Source: Dyadobacter sp. CY312 (lineage in GTDB: Bacteria > Bacteroidota > Bacteroidia > Cytophagales > Spirosomataceae). Taken from it: a stretch of 64,000 bases of DNA. Below are positions 54,442 to 63,804 of this stretch, piece after piece. Where the stretch lies: the NCBI RefSeq assembly GCF_021390535.1, contig NZ_JAJUXG010000001.1, positions 744,001 to 808,000 on the forward strand, given 5' to 3'. Within the stretch, counting starts at the first letter, position 1; the number at the start of each line of letters is the position of its first letter. Below the pieces are notes generated by a model, which saw only the letters and a program-made list of their open reading frames with translations, was not told the origin of the DNA and ran no database searches. The position numbers and the translations under genes were made by a program.

Positions 54442-54762
54442 TTGAACCTCTTATTTATTTGCAGTAGAAACCAGTGGAGAAGCCCGACGGCCGAGAAGAT
54501 ATTTAATGTCTTTCCTCACTATGCCAAATCCGCGGGCACTTCTTCAAGTGCTCGAATAAAAGCAACTGAAAAACTAATTGTGTGGGCAGATCTTGTATTC
54601 GTAATGGAAAAGAAGCACCGTAATATTCTTCATGAAAAGTTTAACCTTCCTCTTGCTGACAAAAAAATTATCGTGCTTGGTATTCCGGATAACTATCAAT
54701 ATATGGATGAAGAACTTGTTGAAATGTTAGAAGTATTGGTAAACCCGTATCTGCTCCCCTAA
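54442..54762 (+). CDS. Low-molecular-weight tyrosine phosphatase-like protein
   Basis: 106 aa from a TTG start at 54442, chosen because translation gives MNLLFICSRNQWRSPTAEKIF, the normal start of this family, split here over the P-loop CSRNQWRS (C7-x5-R13). The general acid Asp of LMW phosphatases would be near the C terminus (GIPDNYQYMDEEL). Shorter than classical 150-aa LMW-PTPs but typical of the short bacterial branch. Enzymatic activity is plausible but not proven. Followed by a terminator. Confidence 0.85.
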   Translation: MNLLFICSRNQWRSPTAEKIFNVFPHYAKSAGTSSSARIKATEKLIVWADLVFVMEKKHRNILHEKFNLPLADKKIIVLGIPDNYQYMDEELVEMLEVLVNPYLLP

Positions 54763-54767
54763 CAACA

Positions 54768-54795
54768 AAAAAACTCCCGTTTCCAGGAGTTTTTT
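54768..54795. terminator. Bidirectional terminator
   Basis: AAAAAACTCC (54768-54777) pairs with GGAGTTTTTT (54786-54795). It ends both the phosphatase-like gene and the minus-strand aconitase gene. Confidence 0.87.
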
Positions 54796-54819
54796 GCAAT
54801 CAAAATATTTTGTTTCAAC

Positions 54820-57087
54820 CTAAGCTCCAACAGTTTTACGGATAATGTTCAGAGCAGAACCTGCTTTAAACCATTCGATTTGCTGTGCATTGTAAGTATG
54901 GTTTACCGGGAATTCATCAACTGTGCCATCGTTGTGATGAAGTACAATTGTTAATGGGACTGCTTCTGCAAAAGTTTCCAATCCAATGATGTCAACGCTG
55001 TCATCTTCCTGAATTTTCTCATAGTCGGATGGATTGACAAATGTCAAAGCCAGCATACCTTGTTTTTTCAGGTTGGTTTCGTGAATACGGGCAAAAGATT
55101 TTACCAGAATCGCACGAACACCAAGGAAACGAGGCTCCATGGCTGCGTGTTCACGGGATGAACCTTCACCATAGTTTTCGTCACCCACCACGATTGTTCC
55201 TATACCATGCGCTTTGTAATCACGTTGCACATCAGGAACGCCTGCATATTGGTTATCCAGCTGATTTTTGACTGTGTTGGTTTTTTCGTTGTAGAAATTC
55301 ACCGCGCCAATCAACATGTTATTGGAAATATTATCCAAGTGACCTCTGTATTTCAACCATGGACCAGCCATAGAAATATGGTCAGTTGTACATTTTCCTT
55401 TTGCCTTAATGAGCAGTTTCAAGCCTTTAAGATCAGTCCCTTCCCATTCAGGGAACGGTTCAAGAAGTTGCAAACGATCCGATGTCGGACTTACCAAAAC
55501 CTGAACTTTGCTACCATCTTCTGCCGGAGCCTGATAACCTGCATCTTCAACGTCAAAACCTCTTGTAGGAAGTTCCAGTCCGGTTGGTTCGTCAAGCATC
55601 ACTTCAACACCGTCAACGTTTGTCAGCGTGTCAGTAAGCGGATTAAATGTAAGACGACCGGCAATAGCCATCGCAGTAACAATCTCCGGAGAGGCTACGA
55701 ACGAGTGCGTATTTGGATTACCATCAGCACGTTTGGAGAAGTTACGGTTGAAAGAAGTGATGATTGAGTTTTTCTCACCTTTTTCAGCTCCGTGACGAGC
55801 CCATTGTCCGATACAAGGTCCGCAGGCGTTGGCAAGTACTACCCCACCAATTTTCGCAAAAGTATCCAGGAACCCATCGCGTTCCACCGTGAAGCGAACT
55901 TGCTCGGAACCCGGCGTGATTGTGTATTCAGAAGTTACTTTTAATTTTTTATCAACAGCCTGTTGTGCCAAAGAAGCAGCACGGCTAACGTCCTCATAAG
56001 AAGAATTGGTGCAAGAACCGATCAGCCCAACCGAAAGCACTTCCGGCCATCCGTTTTCCCTAACCGCCGTAGCAAATTTAGAAATCGGCCAAGCCAAATC
56101 CGGCGTAAATGGTCCGTTCACATGGGGCTCCAGAGTAGATAGGTCTAGCTCAATAACCTGATCGTAATAAGACGTAGGATCAGCATAAACCTCATCATCC
56201 GAACGAAGATATTTCGCAACGGCATTTGCAGCATCAGCTACATCTGCACGTTCTGTTGCTCTCAGATAAGCAGCACTTTTCTCATCGTAAGCAAAGATTG
56301 AAGTTGTAGCTCCAATTTCAGCACCCATGTTACAGATTGTACCTTTTCCTGTTGCAGAAAGACTTTCGGCACCATCGCCAAAATATTCTACCACATATCC
56401 GGTACCACCTTTTACTGTAAGCTGACCTGCAACCCAAAGAATTACGTCTTTCGCTGCTGTCCATCCGCTCAGTTTTCCGGTCAGTTTAACACCGATCAAA
56501 CGAGGCATTTTCAATTCCCACGCAAGACCCGACATCACGTCACTCGCATCAGCACCGCCGACGCCAATTGCGATCATACCAAGTCCACCGGCATTAGGAG
56601 TATGTGAATCGGTTCCGATCATCATTCCTCCCGGAAATGCGTAGTTTTCGAGCACAACCTGATGAATAATACCAGCACCGGCTTTCCAAAACCCTAAACC
56701 GTATTTATCAGAAACAGACGAAAGGAAATCGTAGACTTCTTTATTCTTATCCTCAGCATTTTTCAAATCCTGAACAGCTCCAACCTCCGCCTGAATAAGG
56801 TGATCGCAATGAACCGTTGAAGGAACAGCCACCTGCGGCCTGCCAGCCTGCATAAATTGAAGTAGTGCCATTTGTGCAGTAGCATCCTGCATCGCAACGC
56901 GGTCAGGAGCAAAATCTACATAAGCTTTACCACGTTCGTAAGTCTGAGATGGTGAGCCTTCCCACAAGTGGGAATACAAAATCTTTTCTGTCAAAGTTAA
57001 AGGCCGCCCTACTACTTTACGGGCCGCTTCTACTCTTTCCTGCATTCGGGTGTAAACACCCTTAATCATGTCTAAGTCAAACGCCAT
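54820..57087 (-). CDS. Aconitate hydratase (mitochondrial-like type)
   Basis: 755-aa [4Fe-4S] aconitase that converts citrate to isocitrate in the TCA cycle. Cluster ligands are visible in [13 protein letters not shown] and [10 protein letters not shown]. The order of domains (1-3 then the swivel domain 4, ending with [17 protein letters not shown]) is that of the mitochondrial/Aco2-like branch. It lies 267 bases downstream of the unrelated AcnB-type gene on the same strand. It is probably the main or alternative aconitase, depending on oxygen or iron conditions. I leave the symbol open because naming differs between organisms. Confidence 0.95.
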   Translation of the reverse strand: MAFDLDMIKGVYTRMQERVEAARKVVGRPLTLTEKILYSHLWEGSPSQTYERGKAYVDFAPDRVAMQDATAQMALLQFMQAGRPQVAVPSTVHCDHLIQAEVGAVQDLKNAEDKNKEVYDFLSSVSDKYGLGFWKAGAGIIHQVVLENYAFPGGMMIGTDSHTPNAGGLGMIAIGVGGADASDVMSGLAWELKMPRLIGVKLTGKLSGWTAAKDVILWVAGQLTVKGGTGYVVEYFGDGAESLSATGKGTICNMGAEIGATTSIFAYDEKSAAYLRATERADVADAANAVAKYLRSDDEVYADPTSYYDQVIELDLSTLEPHVNGPFTPDLAWPISKFATAVRENGWPEVLSVGLIGSCTNSSYEDVSRAASLAQQAVDKKLKVTSEYTITPGSEQVRFTVERDGFLDTFAKIGGVVLANACGPCIGQWARHGAEKGEKNSIITSFNRNFSKRADGNPNTHSFVASPEIVTAMAIAGRLTFNPLTDTLTNVDGVEVMLDEPTGLELPTRGFDVEDAGYQAPAEDGSKVQVLVSPTSDRLQLLEPFPEWEGTDLKGLKLLIKAKGKCTTDHISMAGPWLKYRGHLDNISNNMLIGAVNFYNEKTNTVKNQLDNQYAGVPDVQRDYKAHGIGTIVVGDENYGEGSSREHAAMEPRFLGVRAILVKSFARIHETNLKKQGMLALTFVNPSDYEKIQEDDSVDIIGLETFAEAVPLTIVLHHNDGTVDEFPVNHTYNAQQIEWFKAGSALNIIRKTVGA

Positions 57088-57183
57088 AGTAATTATGTTA
57101 TATGTCTATACACCCATACGCATCAAAAACTGAGCCAAAAGCTATAAAATGCTGTATTTTCATCTAGTTCAGAATCTGTCTAG

Positions 57184-57200
57184 TGTCGTGTAACACGACA
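57184..57200. promoter_or_regulatory. Palindrome in the aconitase intergenic region
   Basis: TGTCGTG-TAA-CACGACA, a perfect 7-base inverted repeat with a 3-base spacer, about 95 bases before the aconitase start on the minus strand. It could be an operator or RNA hairpin. Confidence 0.4.
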
Positions 57201-57238
57201 ACTTACTATTGAGATAAGCAACATCTGAGGGAGTGCCA

Positions 57239-57287
57239 CCCTGAGCCTGTCGAAGGGCAATTAGACAATGCTTCGACAAGCTCAGCA
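57239..57287. repeat. REP-like inverted repeat
   Basis: CTGAGCCTGTCGAAG (57241-57255) is the inverted complement (one mismatch) of CTTCGACAAGCTCAG (57271-57285). The same palindromic text is a widespread dispersed bacterial repeat (from memory). It sits between the two aconitase genes. Confidence 0.7.
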
Positions 57288-57354
57288 AGACATTCATTAC
57301 ATTGAATAGAATCTGTTAAACACTAGTCATCAACCAAGACTCTAAACCAAATCA

Positions 57355-60126
57355 TTATCTGCTTAACTGCTTCGTAGGAGGCGCGAACTTAGTCAGATCA
57401 ATACCCACTACCGCAGCTTTGTATTCTTCCAAATTAGGAATTCTTCCCAGTATTGCAGACAACACAACAACTGGTGTAGACGCAAGCAGAGATTCTCCTT
57501 TTTTACGGTCTGAATCTTCAACAACTCTTCCCTGGAACAGACGTGTAGAAGTTGCCAAAACGGTATCTCCTTTCGCCGCCTTCTCTTGGTTACCCATACA
57601 AAGGTTACAACCCGGACGTTCCAGATACATCATATTTTCGTATTCAGTCCGAGCAGCAACTTTCGGAGCACTGTCGTTGAATTCGAAACCAGAATATTTC
57701 TGCAATACATCCCAGTCACCTTCATTTTTGAGTTCCTCTACAATATTATAGGTAGGTGCTGCCACTACAAGCGGAGCATGGAACTCAACTTTACCTTGTT
57801 GCTCCTCAATGTTTTTAAGCATCTGGGAAACAATTTTTAAATCTCCCTTGTGCACCATACATGAGCCCACAAAACCAAGATCTACTTTTTTATCCTCTCC
57901 GTAAAAAGATATCGGACGAATCGTATCGTGCGTATATCTTTTAGATACGTCCTTATTATTCACATCAGGATCCGCAATCATCGGTTCAACGATTATATCA
58001 AGATCGATAACGACCTCAGCATAATACTTTGCATTCGCATCAGGCACCAACGCTGGCTTCTCTCCTGATTTAATCTCAGTAATTCTTTTGTTCGCTTTAT
58101 TAATCAATCCCTGAAGAACCTGTGTATGATTTTCCATGCCCTTATCGATCATGATCTGGATTCTGCCTTTGGCAATTTCCAGTGATTCAATCAGCGTGTC
58201 ATCCTCAGAAATACAGATAGAAGCTTTTGCTTTCATTTCTGCCGTCCAGTCAGTAAACGTAAATGCCTGGTCAGCCGGAAGTGTTCCCAAATGAACCTCA
58301 ATGATTCTACCCTGGAATACGTTCTCTCCGCCAAACTTCTGAAGCATCTGAGCTTGTGTCGCGTGAACCACATCACGGAAGTCCATGTGATCCTTCATGT
58401 CACCTTTGAAAGTTACTTTGACAGATTCCGGAATTGGCATAGATGCTTCACCCGTAGCAAGTGCAAGTGCAACCGTTCCTGAGTCAGCTCCAAAAGCAAC
58501 ACCTTTGGACATCCTTGTGTGTGAATCACCACCAATGATGATCGCCCACTCGTCAATAGTTATATCGTTCAGAACTTTGTGAATCACATCTGTCATAGCG
58601 TGATATTCACCTTTCGGGTCACGGGCAGTGATCAAACCGAAATCGTTCATAAACTTCATCAGTTTAGGAATATTGGCCTGCGCCTTTTTATCCCATACCG
58701 AGGCTGTGTGGCAACCAGATTGGTATGCACCGTCAACGATGGGTGAGATTGTGGTAGCAGCCATAGACTCCAATTCCTGAGCAGTCATCAAACCAGTCGT
58801 ATCCTGAGATCCTACGATATTAACCTCAACACGAACATCCGAACCGGCGTGTAAAACCTTACCCGGAGTGATACCAACAGCATTTCTGTTGAAGATTTTT
58901 TCTACCGCTGTAAGTCCTTGCCCTTCGTTTGAGATTTCCTTTGACGGAGCAAAAACAAGTGTAGGTTCGATATCTAGAATTTTCGCTGCTATTGTCTGGA
59001 TTTTTTTACCGAACACAATAGCGTATGAACCGCGAGCTCTTATGAATTCCTTTTTCTGAGGTGTAAGGGCTTTCGAAATATCGATCAGTTCCTGCTCCCC
59101 TTTGTAAAGTTTTTTCGTTTGCGTATTAATGGTAAGAACCGTTCCGGTTTCAACCGAGTAAACCTCTTCGAGAATAGGGTCACCGCTTTCGTTACGAAGA
59201 ATCTCGCCATTTTCGTCAACCTTTTTAACCCAGTTTTTAAGGTCAATACCGATACCACCCGTAACGTCAACAGTGGTAAGGAAAATCGGAGAAATACCAT
59301 TTGTACCTCCAACGATCGGAGCAATATTAACAAACGGAATGTATGGACTTGCTTGTTTACCTGTCCAAAGTGCCACGTTATTGACACCTGACATCCTGGA
59401 TGAACCAACGCCCATCGTACCTTTTTCGGCGATCAGCATCACGCTTTTGCCAGGATGTTCTTCCTGTAAAGCTTTGATTTCCTGCTGCGCTTTTGGCGTG
59501 ATCATACACAAACCATGAAGTTCACGATCTGATCTTGAGTGAGCCTGGTTACCCGGAGAAAGCAAATCTGTAGATATGTCTCCCTCGCCGGCAATAAAAG
59601 TAACTATCTGAATTTCCTCTGGTACGTCTGGTAATTTCGTAAAGAACTCAGCCTTTGCGTAACTTTCAAGTATCTCCCTTGAAATTTCATTACCGTCTTT
59701 GAATGCCACTTTCAGACGATCTATATCTGCATCGTAAAGGAAAACCTGTGTTTTAAGAACCTCCGCAGCTTCTTTGGCAATTGTCTTGTTCTCGCCCAGA
59801 GCCAGGTCAAGTAACACGCCAATAGAAGGTCCGCCTTTCATATGAGATAATAACTCAAGAGCAAAGGCAGGTGTTATTTCTGCAACTACGGATTCGCCAA
59901 GAATGATCTCTTTCAAAAACCTGGCTTTCGCACCGGCTGCACTTGTAGTTCCTGGTAAAGTGTTGTAAATAAAAAACTTAAGAGAGTCTTCCCGATGCTC
60001 GTTTTCCGAATCTTTAATTTGCGCGATGATTTCGCTTAGCAATTCTGCACCATCAATTGGCTTCGGGTGAAGCCCTTGGGTTTTTCTTTCTTCAATTTCT
60101 TTGATGTAATCCTGATAAATATTCAT
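57355..60126 (-). CDS. acnB: Aconitate hydratase B / 2-methylisocitrate dehydratase
   Basis: 923 aa, AcnB type. An N-terminal HEAT-like helical domain (about 1-155) and the swivel domain precede the catalytic core, unlike the other aconitase here. Cluster cysteines are seen in GFVGSCMVHKGD and PGCNLCMGNQ. The start MNIYQDYIKEIEERKTQGLHPKPIDGAE is the usual AcnB opening. Acts in the TCA cycle and may also hydrate 2-methylaconitate. The AcnB HEAT domain is known to bind iron-response RNA in other bacteria. It is 54 residues longer than the E. coli protein, mostly in inserts. Confidence 0.95.
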   Translation of the reverse strand: MNIYQDYIKEIEERKTQGLHPKPIDGAELLSEIIAQIKDSENEHREDSLKFFIYNTLPGTTSAAGAKARFLKEIILGESVVAEITPAFALELLSHMKGGPSIGVLLDLALGENKTIAKEAAEVLKTQVFLYDADIDRLKVAFKDGNEISREILESYAKAEFFTKLPDVPEEIQIVTFIAGEGDISTDLLSPGNQAHSRSDRELHGLCMITPKAQQEIKALQEEHPGKSVMLIAEKGTMGVGSSRMSGVNNVALWTGKQASPYIPFVNIAPIVGGTNGISPIFLTTVDVTGGIGIDLKNWVKKVDENGEILRNESGDPILEEVYSVETGTVLTINTQTKKLYKGEQELIDISKALTPQKKEFIRARGSYAIVFGKKIQTIAAKILDIEPTLVFAPSKEISNEGQGLTAVEKIFNRNAVGITPGKVLHAGSDVRVEVNIVGSQDTTGLMTAQELESMAATTISPIVDGAYQSGCHTASVWDKKAQANIPKLMKFMNDFGLITARDPKGEYHAMTDVIHKVLNDITIDEWAIIIGGDSHTRMSKGVAFGADSGTVALALATGEASMPIPESVKVTFKGDMKDHMDFRDVVHATQAQMLQKFGGENVFQGRIIEVHLGTLPADQAFTFTDWTAEMKAKASICISEDDTLIESLEIAKGRIQIMIDKGMENHTQVLQGLINKANKRITEIKSGEKPALVPDANAKYYAEVVIDLDIIVEPMIADPDVNNKDVSKRYTHDTIRPISFYGEDKKVDLGFVGSCMVHKGDLKIVSQMLKNIEEQQGKVEFHAPLVVAAPTYNIVEELKNEGDWDVLQKYSGFEFNDSAPKVAARTEYENMMYLERPGCNLCMGNQEKAAKGDTVLATSTRLFQGRVVEDSDRKKGESLLASTPVVVLSAILGRIPNLEEYKAAVVGIDLTKFAPPTKQLSR

Positions 60127-60368
60127 TACTCAAAATTGGGATTATCTGTTGTCATTAAAACGTGCGAAAATACTAAATTACAGAATATACCTAGGTGTTA
60201 TATACGCAATTACCGTTATTTAGTATCATTATACACTAGCTACTTATTTTAACATTAGCCCTGTATTTTTTGTTCTGTTGTTGTGTCGATTATTATGAAA
60301 TAACCTTTGAAAAATGGCTCAAAAAAGGCCTTAAAAAACAATTTTATAACCCACCTTTTGCTAACTAC

Positions 60369-60401
60369 TTTGATTTTTTGCTTGTTTCTGCCCTATATTT
60401 G
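60369..60401 (+). promoter_or_regulatory. Candidate topA promoter
   Basis: TTTG (60369-60372), 21 bases, then TATATTTG (60394-60401): a good match to the Bacteroidota promoter. Start point near 60408, leader about 33 bases; this supports ATG 60441 as the topA start. The rest of the 60127-60440 gap shows nothing else. Confidence 0.6.
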
Positions 60402-60440
60402 AGCGTCCAAAGTGCTACCCGGTACATTAAATTCAAAATT

Positions 60441-62876
60441 ATGTCTAAAAATCTGGTGATCGTTGAGTCACCGGCGAAGGCCAAAACCATTGAAAATTAT
60501 TTAGGCGCAGACTTCACGGTCAAGTCCAGTTTTGGTCACGTACGTGATCTTCCTGAGCATGACATGGGCGTCGATGTAGAAAATGGTTTTCAGCCATCCT
60601 ACGAAATTTCATCTGATAAGGTGAAGGTGATTGCCGAACTGAAAAAACTTGCGAAAGACGCAGAAGTGTGGCTCGCAACGGATGATGACCGCGAAGGAGA
60701 GGCGATATCCTGGCATTTAAAAGAAGCACTTGGGTTGCCAGACAATACCAAAAGAATTGTGTTCCGGGAAATCACAAAAACGGCTTTGCAGAACGCTATC
60801 CAGAAACCTCGTATTATTGATGTAGATCTGGTTGATGCTCAGCAGGCTCGCCGCATACTCGACCGTCTTGTAGGGTATGAACTTTCGCCTGTACTTTGGA
60901 AAAAAATCAGGATAGGAAAAACCAATCTTTCTGCCGGCCGGGTACAATCGGTAGCAGTACGTATTATAGTAGAGCGGGAAAGAGAAATTGACGCATTTAA
61001 TAGCAAAGGAAGCTTTAAAATTACTGCTCATTTTGACCTGGGGAACGGGAAAGTACTTAACGCTGAACTTCCTAAGAATTTTGTTGCTGAAACTGATGCA
61101 ATGTCCTTTTTGGAAAAGTGTATTGGTGCTGAATTCTCAATCAAAAATCTGGAAGTTAAACCTGCTAAAAAGACACCCGCACCACCATTTACTACTTCTA
61201 CATTACAGCAGGAAGCTTCAAGAAAGCTGAGCTTTTCGGTAGCGCAAACCATGACTGTTGCGCAGCGTTTGTATGAGGCTGGAAAGATTTCCTACATGCG
61301 TACCGATTCTACCAATCTTTCGGAAGAAGCTTTGCAAAAAGCAGAAACCCAGATCGTGAAAGAATATGGTCAGGAATATTACAACAAGAGAATTTTTAAA
61401 ACAAAATCGGAGTCGGCACAAGAAGCTCACGAAGCCATTCGTCCAACCGATTTTCATACATTGAACGGTAGCAGCGACCGTAACGAACAGCGTCTTTACG
61501 AGCTGATCTGGAAACGCGCTATCGCTTCTCAGATGTCGGATGCGCAGCTGGAAAGAACAACAGCTACCATCGCAATCTCGACCACTTCCGAAGAACTTGT
61601 TGCACAAGGTGAGGTGATCAAATTTGAAGGGTTCCTGAAAGTGTATCTGGAATCGAGCGATGACGAAGGCGATGAGGAACAAAAAGGGATGCTTCCTCCG
61701 CTGAACATTGGTCAGTTGCTCAATCTTGCAGACATGAAAGCGACAGAACGCTTTACAAGGAATCCGCCAAGATATACCGAAGCGAGTTTGGTAAAAAAGC
61801 TGGAAGAAATGGGCATCGGACGACCGTCCACTTATGCACCCACCATTTCAACAATTTTAAGAAGAGAATATGTTGTGAAAGAAGATCGTCCCGGTATTGA
61901 GCGTGAGTTCAGGGAAATGATTCTTGCAAATGATAAGATACAAAGCAAAGTAAACAAGGAAACCTACGGTTCTGAAAAAGCCAAACTTTTCCCGACAAGT
62001 ACCGGAATGGTTGTGAATGATTTCCTGGTCAACAACTTTGAAGGAATCGTTGACTACTCATTTACAGCCAGCGTTGAGAAGGATTTTGACCACATTGCCG
62101 ATGGCACACTGGCATGGCAACAAATGATCAAAAACTTCTATACTCCTTTCCAAAAAAGGATAACAGAGGTAAAAGAAGAGGAATTTGACAGAACCCTAAC
62201 TTCCCGTGAATTAGGAGAAGATCCTAACTCGGGTAAGAAAATATCTGTGCGTATCGGCAAATACGGCCCTTATGTGCAGATCGGCGACGCAGAAGATGAG
62301 GAGAAACCAAAATTTGCCAGCTTACTCAAAGGGCAACTGATGGAAACAATCAAGCTTGAAGAAGCACTGGAATTATTCAAACTCCCAAGAACTGTTGGTC
62401 TTTTTGAGGAAACGGAATTAGTGGTGAACATTGGGAAATTTGGTCCATACGTGAAACATGGCGGTAAATATTACTCTCTTGCCAAAGACGATGACCCAAT
62501 GGCAGTTACCGAAGATCGTCTGATTGCTATTATTGAGGATAAGCGAATTGTAGAAAGTAACCGGACAATTAAGGAATTTGCAGAAAACGAAAACGCAAAG
62601 GTTTTGAATGGCCGCTATGGACCATACGTTGCTTTTGAGAAACGTAATCTTAAAATTCCAAAAGGAACAGAGCCATCCAGTCTGACTTACGACGATGTAT
62701 TGAAACTGGCGGCTGAGCAACCAGAAAAACCTGCTGGTAGAGGTGGATTCAAAAAGGCTGCGCCAAAAGCAGCTGCACCGAAAAAAGAAGCAGCTCCAAA
62801 GAAGGAAGCAGCTCCGAAAAAAGCGGCAGCAAAAAAGCCGGCGGCAAAAAAAGTTACTAAGAAGACTAAAGAATAA
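60441..62876 (+). CDS. topA: DNA topoisomerase I
   Basis: Type IA topoisomerase that relaxes negative supercoils, 811 aa from ATG 60441. The longer open frame from 60270 contains the promoter and is rejected. N terminus SKNLVIVESPAKAKTIENYL; Toprim acidic triad in WLATDDDREGEAI; active-site tyrosine in ISYMRTDSTNLS. The C-terminal part carries three topo_C repeats (RIGKYGPYVQIG, NIGKFGPYVKHGG, LNGRYGPYVAF) instead of zinc fingers. It ends in a lysine/alanine-rich tail made of APKKEA-like repeats, which probably binds DNA nonspecifically. Confidence 0.96.
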   Translation: MSKNLVIVESPAKAKTIENYLGADFTVKSSFGHVRDLPEHDMGVDVENGFQPSYEISSDKVKVIAELKKLAKDAEVWLATDDDREGEAISWHLKEALGLPDNTKRIVFREITKTALQNAIQKPRIIDVDLVDAQQARRILDRLVGYELSPVLWKKIRIGKTNLSAGRVQSVAVRIIVEREREIDAFNSKGSFKITAHFDLGNGKVLNAELPKNFVAETDAMSFLEKCIGAEFSIKNLEVKPAKKTPAPPFTTSTLQQEASRKLSFSVAQTMTVAQRLYEAGKISYMRTDSTNLSEEALQKAETQIVKEYGQEYYNKRIFKTKSESAQEAHEAIRPTDFHTLNGSSDRNEQRLYELIWKRAIASQMSDAQLERTTATIAISTTSEELVAQGEVIKFEGFLKVYLESSDDEGDEEQKGMLPPLNIGQLLNLADMKATERFTRNPPRYTEASLVKKLEEMGIGRPSTYAPTISTILRREYVVKEDRPGIEREFREMILANDKIQSKVNKETYGSEKAKLFPTSTGMVVNDFLVNNFEGIVDYSFTASVEKDFDHIADGTLAWQQMIKNFYTPFQKRITEVKEEEFDRTLTSRELGEDPNSGKKISVRIGKYGPYVQIGDAEDEEKPKFASLLKGQLMETIKLEEALELFKLPRTVGLFEETELVVNIGKFGPYVKHGGKYYSLAKDDDPMAVTEDRLIAIIEDKRIVESNRTIKEFAENENAKVLNGRYGPYVAFEKRNLKIPKGTEPSSLTYDDVLKLAAEQPEKPAGRGGFKKAAPKAAAPKKEAAPKKEAAPKKAAAKKPAAKKVTKKTKE

Positions 62877-62878
62877 GG

Positions 62879-62964
62879 TTTCACGCAAAGGGTATAAGAT
62901 TGGCAAAGGTCGCAAAGTGTATTTTGCGATCTTTGCCTTTTAACTTCCTTAACTTTGCGTGAAA
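62879..62964. repeat. Nested inverted repeat, terminator and promoter element
   Basis: Outer arms TTTCACGCAAAG (62879-62890) and CTTTGCGTGAAA (62953-62964) are perfectly complementary. Inner arms GGCAAAGGTCGCAAA (62902-62916) and TTTGCGATCTTTGCC (62923-62937) pair with one G-T and are followed by TTTT, so it can end topA. It resembles an abundant Bacteroidota repeat built on CGCAAAG (from memory). Confidence 0.7.
62923..62957 (+). promoter_or_regulatory. Candidate sirtuin gene promoter inside the repeat
   Basis: TTTG (62923-62926), 23 bases, then TAACTTTG (62950-62957). The expected transcript start is just after the repeat, about 18 bases before the ATG at 62981. Confidence 0.45.
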
Positions 62965-62980
62965 TAAACAAGCAAGCACC

Positions 62981-63670
62981 ATGCAAAAACTAGTGGTTCT
63001 TACCGGAGCAGGAATAAGTGCTGAAAGTGGAATAAGCACCTTTCGGGACAATGGTGGCTTATGGGACAATTACCGCATAGAAGACGTGGCTACTCCCGAA
63101 GCGTGGGCCAGAAATCAGGAACTTGTTCTGGATTTTTACAACCAAAGAAGAAAGCAGGCCGTTTCTGTAAAACCCAATTCGGCACATTACGCGCTTGCAG
63201 AACTGGAAAAGGAATATGAGGTAACGATTATCACTCAGAACGTCGATAATCTGCACGAAGTAGCAGGATCTTCCAATGTGGTTCATCTGCATGGAGAATT
63301 GTTCAAATCCAGGAGTACCAAAAATCCTGAACTGGTATATGAAATGACATCCTGGGAGTTGAAAACCGGTGATGTGTGCGAGTTGGGTAGCCAGTTGCGA
63401 CCTCATATTGTGTGGTTTGGAGAAGAAGTACCTATGATGGATGTCGCTGTGGAGATAGCCGAGGAAGCAGATATATTCGTTGTTGTAGGCACCTCACTGG
63501 CTGTCTATCCGGCAGCCGGACTCGTCAATTACGTTAGACCAAACAGACCCATTTTCCTGATCGACCCGGCCAAACCGGATATTAGATTCAAACCCAATAT
63601 GACTTTTATCCAGGAAAAAGCGACAATAGGAATGGAAATATTGAAGGACAGACTGAAAGGAATTTCATAG
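62981..63670 (+). CDS. cobB: Sir2-family NAD-dependent deacylase lacking zinc cysteines
   Basis: 229 aa. NAD-binding VLTGAGISAESGISTFRDNGGLW, catalytic H104 in VVHLHGELF, and TQNVDNLH are all present. The residues Y53 and R56 (FYNQRRKQ) are the desuccinylase/demalonylase signature of SIRT5/CobB-type class III sirtuins. The zinc-binding cysteine pairs are missing: only one cysteine (C133, GDVCELGSQLRPHIVWFGE) remains in the whole protein. The fold is therefore probably stabilised without zinc. It follows topA by 104 bases, with an apparently independent promoter. Confidence 0.9.
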   Translation: MQKLVVLTGAGISAESGISTFRDNGGLWDNYRIEDVATPEAWARNQELVLDFYNQRRKQAVSVKPNSAHYALAELEKEYEVTIITQNVDNLHEVAGSSNVVHLHGELFKSRSTKNPELVYEMTSWELKTGDVCELGSQLRPHIVWFGEEVPMMDVAVEIAEEADIFVVVGTSLAVYPAAGLVNYVRPNRPIFLIDPAKPDIRFKPNMTFIQEKATIGMEILKDRLKGIS

Positions 63671-63804
63671 CAAGGCGATGGTCATTGATCGTCAGGAGGG
63701 CAGGCTTAGTTATATAGTGTCAAACATGAATGAAACAAAACTTGACAAACACCTGACCATCTTGAAGAAATAAAACTGTAACATACAAGCAAGAACATAA
63801 TAAA

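Noticed and set aside
57239..57287. Possible CRISPR-like or mobile element between aconitase genes
   Set aside because: Only one inverted pair with no further repeats or transposase; a REP-like repeat explains it.
60270..60440. 57-residue N-terminal extension of topoisomerase I
   Set aside because: It contains the probable promoter, and the conserved topA start MSKNLVIVESPAK begins at 60441.
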